Assembly: GCA_003510135.1 (NCBI GenBank)
Contig: DOKY01000029.1
Location: forward strand, 21,157-29,074
Reading direction: 5' to 3'
From: Pseudothermotoga sp.
GTDB taxonomy: Bacteria; Thermotogota; Thermotogae; Thermotogales; DSM-5069
DNA: 7,918 bases
This document shows positions 6,264-7,918 of this stretch, piece after piece. Both the position numbers and the translations under genes were made by a program. The notes below the pieces were generated by a model, which saw only the letters and a list, made by a program, of their open reading frames with translations, had not been told where the DNA came from and searched no databases. The number at the start of each line of letters is the position of its first letter. Position 1 is the stretch's first letter.

Positions 6264-7321
6264 TCGTGGGCATGACGGGCTCTATAGGCACCCAGGCGCT
6301 GGAAGTGATCAACAAAATCGGATCTTTCCGAATCATGGCGGGAACGTACCACTCCAGTTTCGAGAAGGCCCAGAGGCTCGCGAAAGAATACGGGGTTGAA
6401 AAGCTCATCTGCACCAAAGATGGTTACGAAGAACTCGAGGTCTTTCTTGAGCATCGCGGACCAGACATCGTGCTGGTTTGCATCCCGGGCTTTGTCAGTC
6501 TTCCCGTCACGCTCAAGGCGTTGCGAACATCGAGGAGGGTTCTGCTCGCAAGCAAAGAGGCCCTCGTGTGCGGTGGTTGGCTCGTCAAAGAGACGATGAA
6601 GGAAACGTCCTGTGAGTTGATCCCACTCGACAGCGAGCACAGCGCCGTGATGCAGCTCTACGAGCCCTCGGTGGAGAAGATCTTGCTGACATCCTCTGGC
6701 GGTGCGCTGAGAGACTGGAAACTGGACGATCTGGATGAAGCGAGACCCGAAGACGTTCTGAGACATCCTGTCTGGAAGATGGGCAGGAGGGTTACCATAG
6801 ATTCTGCGACCATGGTGAATAAAGGTTTCGAAGTTCTGGAAGCGTGTGAGCTGTTTCAGTTGCGTGCGAACCAGGTGGAGGTGCTCATACACAGAGAAGG
6901 CTTGGTCCATGCCGCGGTGTTTTTGAAGGATGGGACGGTCAAGATGCATCTGGGTTTTCCGGACATGAGAGTTCCCATCGCCTACGGACTCACATATCCA
7001 AACAGACGGTACGAACACAAAAACTGGCCGAATTTCGGTGAAACACAGCTCAGGTTTCAGCAAGTCGAAAAGAGTCGCTATCCTGCTTTTTATCTTGCTT
7101 ACGAAATCGAGAACGATTATGCTAAAAGAACTGCGTACAACGCCGCTGATGAGGTGTGCGTAGAGGCGTTCCTTCAGCGTCGAATCAGGTTCACGGACAT
7201 TGCCAGAGTCGTTGCGAAGGTCGTTGAAAAGGTCGAGGGTACTCCGAGGGACTTGCAGGATCTGAAGGACGTGGATGAAGAGAGCAGAAAGCTCGCAGAA
7301 GAGGTGATCGAATGGCTGTAG
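6242..7321 (+). CDS. dxr: 1-deoxy-D-xylulose 5-phosphate reductoisomerase
   Basis: DXR rearranges and reduces DXP to 2-C-methyl-D-erythritol 4-phosphate with NADPH, the committed step of the MEP isoprenoid pathway and the target of fosmidomycin. The 359 residues are a little short for the family (about 380-400). The N-terminal NADPH fold starts with VVIVGMTGSIGTQ, followed by LLASKEALVCGG. Metal and substrate residues are present: LDSEHSA with Asp130 and Glu132, TSSGG, HPVWKMG, TIDSATMVNKGFE with Asn193, Lys194 and Glu197, and FPDMRVPIAYGL. Two usually strict motifs differ. HPQSIIHS reads HREGLVHA (217-224), and NAANE reads NAADE. The catalytic histidine His217 is kept. The ATG at 6242 has AAAGGTGG upstream (AGGTG ends 11 nt before) and lies in the end of the TPK gene. 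The gene overlaps rseP by 10 nt. It is probably functional, with lineage-specific active-site loop changes. Confidence 0.95.
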   Translation: MVEKTVVIVGMTGSIGTQALEVINKIGSFRIMAGTYHSSFEKAQRLAKEYGVEKLICTKDGYEELEVFLEHRGPDIVLVCIPGFVSLPVTLKALRTSRRVLLASKEALVCGGWLVKETMKETSCELIPLDSEHSAVMQLYEPSVEKILLTSSGGALRDWKLDDLDEARPEDVLRHPVWKMGRRVTIDSATMVNKGFEVLEACELFQLRANQVEVLIHREGLVHAAVFLKDGTVKMHLGFPDMRVPIAYGLTYPNRRYEHKNWPNFGETQLRFQQVEKSRYPAFYLAYEIENDYAKRTAYNAADEVCVEAFLQRRIRFTDIARVVAKVVEKVEGTPRDLQDLKDVDEESRKLAEEVIEWL

Positions 7322-7918
7322 TGTACTTCTTGATCGTGTTCATGGCCGTAGTGGTCGTACACGAGCTCGGTCACTTTGTGTTCGCGAAACTGTTCAGGGT
7401 GGACGTGCATGAGTTTGCGATAGGTTTTGGCCCGAAGATCTATCAGAAAAAGTTCAGGAAAACGCTTTTCAGGATAAACGTCTTCCCGCTCGGTGGTTAC
7501 GTGAAGCTTGCTGGTGAAGACCCAACAGAAGCGCAGAGCCCGCAGAGCTTGTACTCAAAACCGGCGTGGCAAAGACTTCTCATTTTCCTCGCCGGGCCAC
7601 TCTTCTCCATACTGGCAGGCTACATGCTCTTTGTTTTGATAGTTTCAGTGTGGGGTGTACCCACAATATCTGTGGCTTACGTTGAACCGGGAAAACCTGC
7701 GTACGAAGCTGGCCTCAGGGATGGAGACATAATCTTGAAGATCAACGGCAAAAGGGTCTATGACAGTTACACCGTCAGCCAGACGATAAGGAAGGGTAAA
7801 TCGGTGGAACTGACGGTGCTCAGGAACGGAGAAAAGATCGTTATAAACGCTGCGCCAAGGTTGTTCGAGGAGTCGCATTTCATGTTGCTGAAAGACGTGG
7901 TCGGAGACGTTCGGGTGG
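7312..7918 (+). CDS. rseP: RseP-type site-2 zinc metalloprotease, N-terminal part (3' end outside window)
   Basis: This is the first 202 codons of an intramembrane protease that cuts transmembrane substrates such as anti-sigma factors or signal-peptide remnants. The first transmembrane helix carries the zinc motif HELGH (17-21; His17, Glu18, His21). Then follow EFAIGFGPKIY and the family block FPLGGYVKLAGED (about 60-69). A second hydrophobic helix (about 89-118) contains AGPLFS, where the family normally has GPxxN. A PDZ domain starts near residue 119, with VEPGKPAYEAGLRDGDIIL and KINGK. The second zinc-ligand motif (LDG) should lie beyond the window. The ATG at 7312 has GAGGTGAT (7301-7308) at good spacing and overlaps the dxr stop by 10 nt. 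The dxr-rseP order is widespread in bacteria, so ispG or other lipid/isoprenoid genes may follow, but that is a guess. The reading frame stays open to the right edge. Confidence 0.93.
   Translation, partial: MAVVYFLIVFMAVVVVHELGHFVFAKLFRVDVHEFAIGFGPKIYQKKFRKTLFRINVFPLGGYVKLAGEDPTEAQSPQSLYSKPAWQRLLIFLAGPLFSILAGYMLFVLIVSVWGVPTISVAYVEPGKPAYEAGLRDGDIILKINGKRVYDSYTVSQTIRKGKSVELTVLRNGEKIVINAAPRLFEESHFMLLKDVVGDVRV

Noticed and set aside
6140..7063. A 307-codon open frame on the minus strand across the end of TPK and dxr
   Set aside because: The translation is His/Gln/Phe-rich with no motif, and it lies opposite a clearly identified dxr. It is an expected codon-bias shadow.

Overview
The window is a densely packed bacterial gene string in which everything reads on the + strand. 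It holds nine genes, the first and last cut by the window edges. It suggests a thermophile of the Thermotogae, perhaps Pseudothermotoga-like. This is an inference from protein style (Lys/Glu/Arg-rich), AGA/AGG arginine codons, strong GGAGG/GAGGTG ribosome sites, an estimated GC near 50 %, and almost every gene overlapping the next. I could not run a taxonomic search.

Left part (1-3689): the 3' end of an RluA/RluD-family RNA pseudouridine synthase. It is followed by a secreted beta-rich protein with a C-terminal Ig-like domain and no recognised function, then a polytopic membrane protein that I match by motif memory to the DUF5693 family. Last comes a protein with an unrecognised helical N-terminal half and a C-terminal NYN/PIN-like (Zc3h12a-type) ribonuclease domain. 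This is the least understood part of the window.

Right part (3686-7918): queA (tRNA queuosine synthesis), a compact sigma-54 factor (rpoN) with an unusual N-terminal activator region, a thiamine pyrophosphokinase, dxr (second step of the MEP isoprenoid pathway), and the 5' two hundred codons of an RseP-type site-2 protease. TPK makes the TPP cofactor used by DXS, the enzyme just before DXR, so these neighbours plausibly serve one pathway. The dxr-rseP pairing is common in bacteria.

Seven of eight junctions overlap (4 to 35 nt), and the only gap is 27 nt between queA and rpoN. There is therefore almost no room for internal promoters or terminators, and the natural reading is one translationally coupled operon whose promoter lies upstream of the window. 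No RNA gene, mobile element, CRISPR array, terminator or convincing promoter was seen. No non-coding stretch approaches 300 bases.
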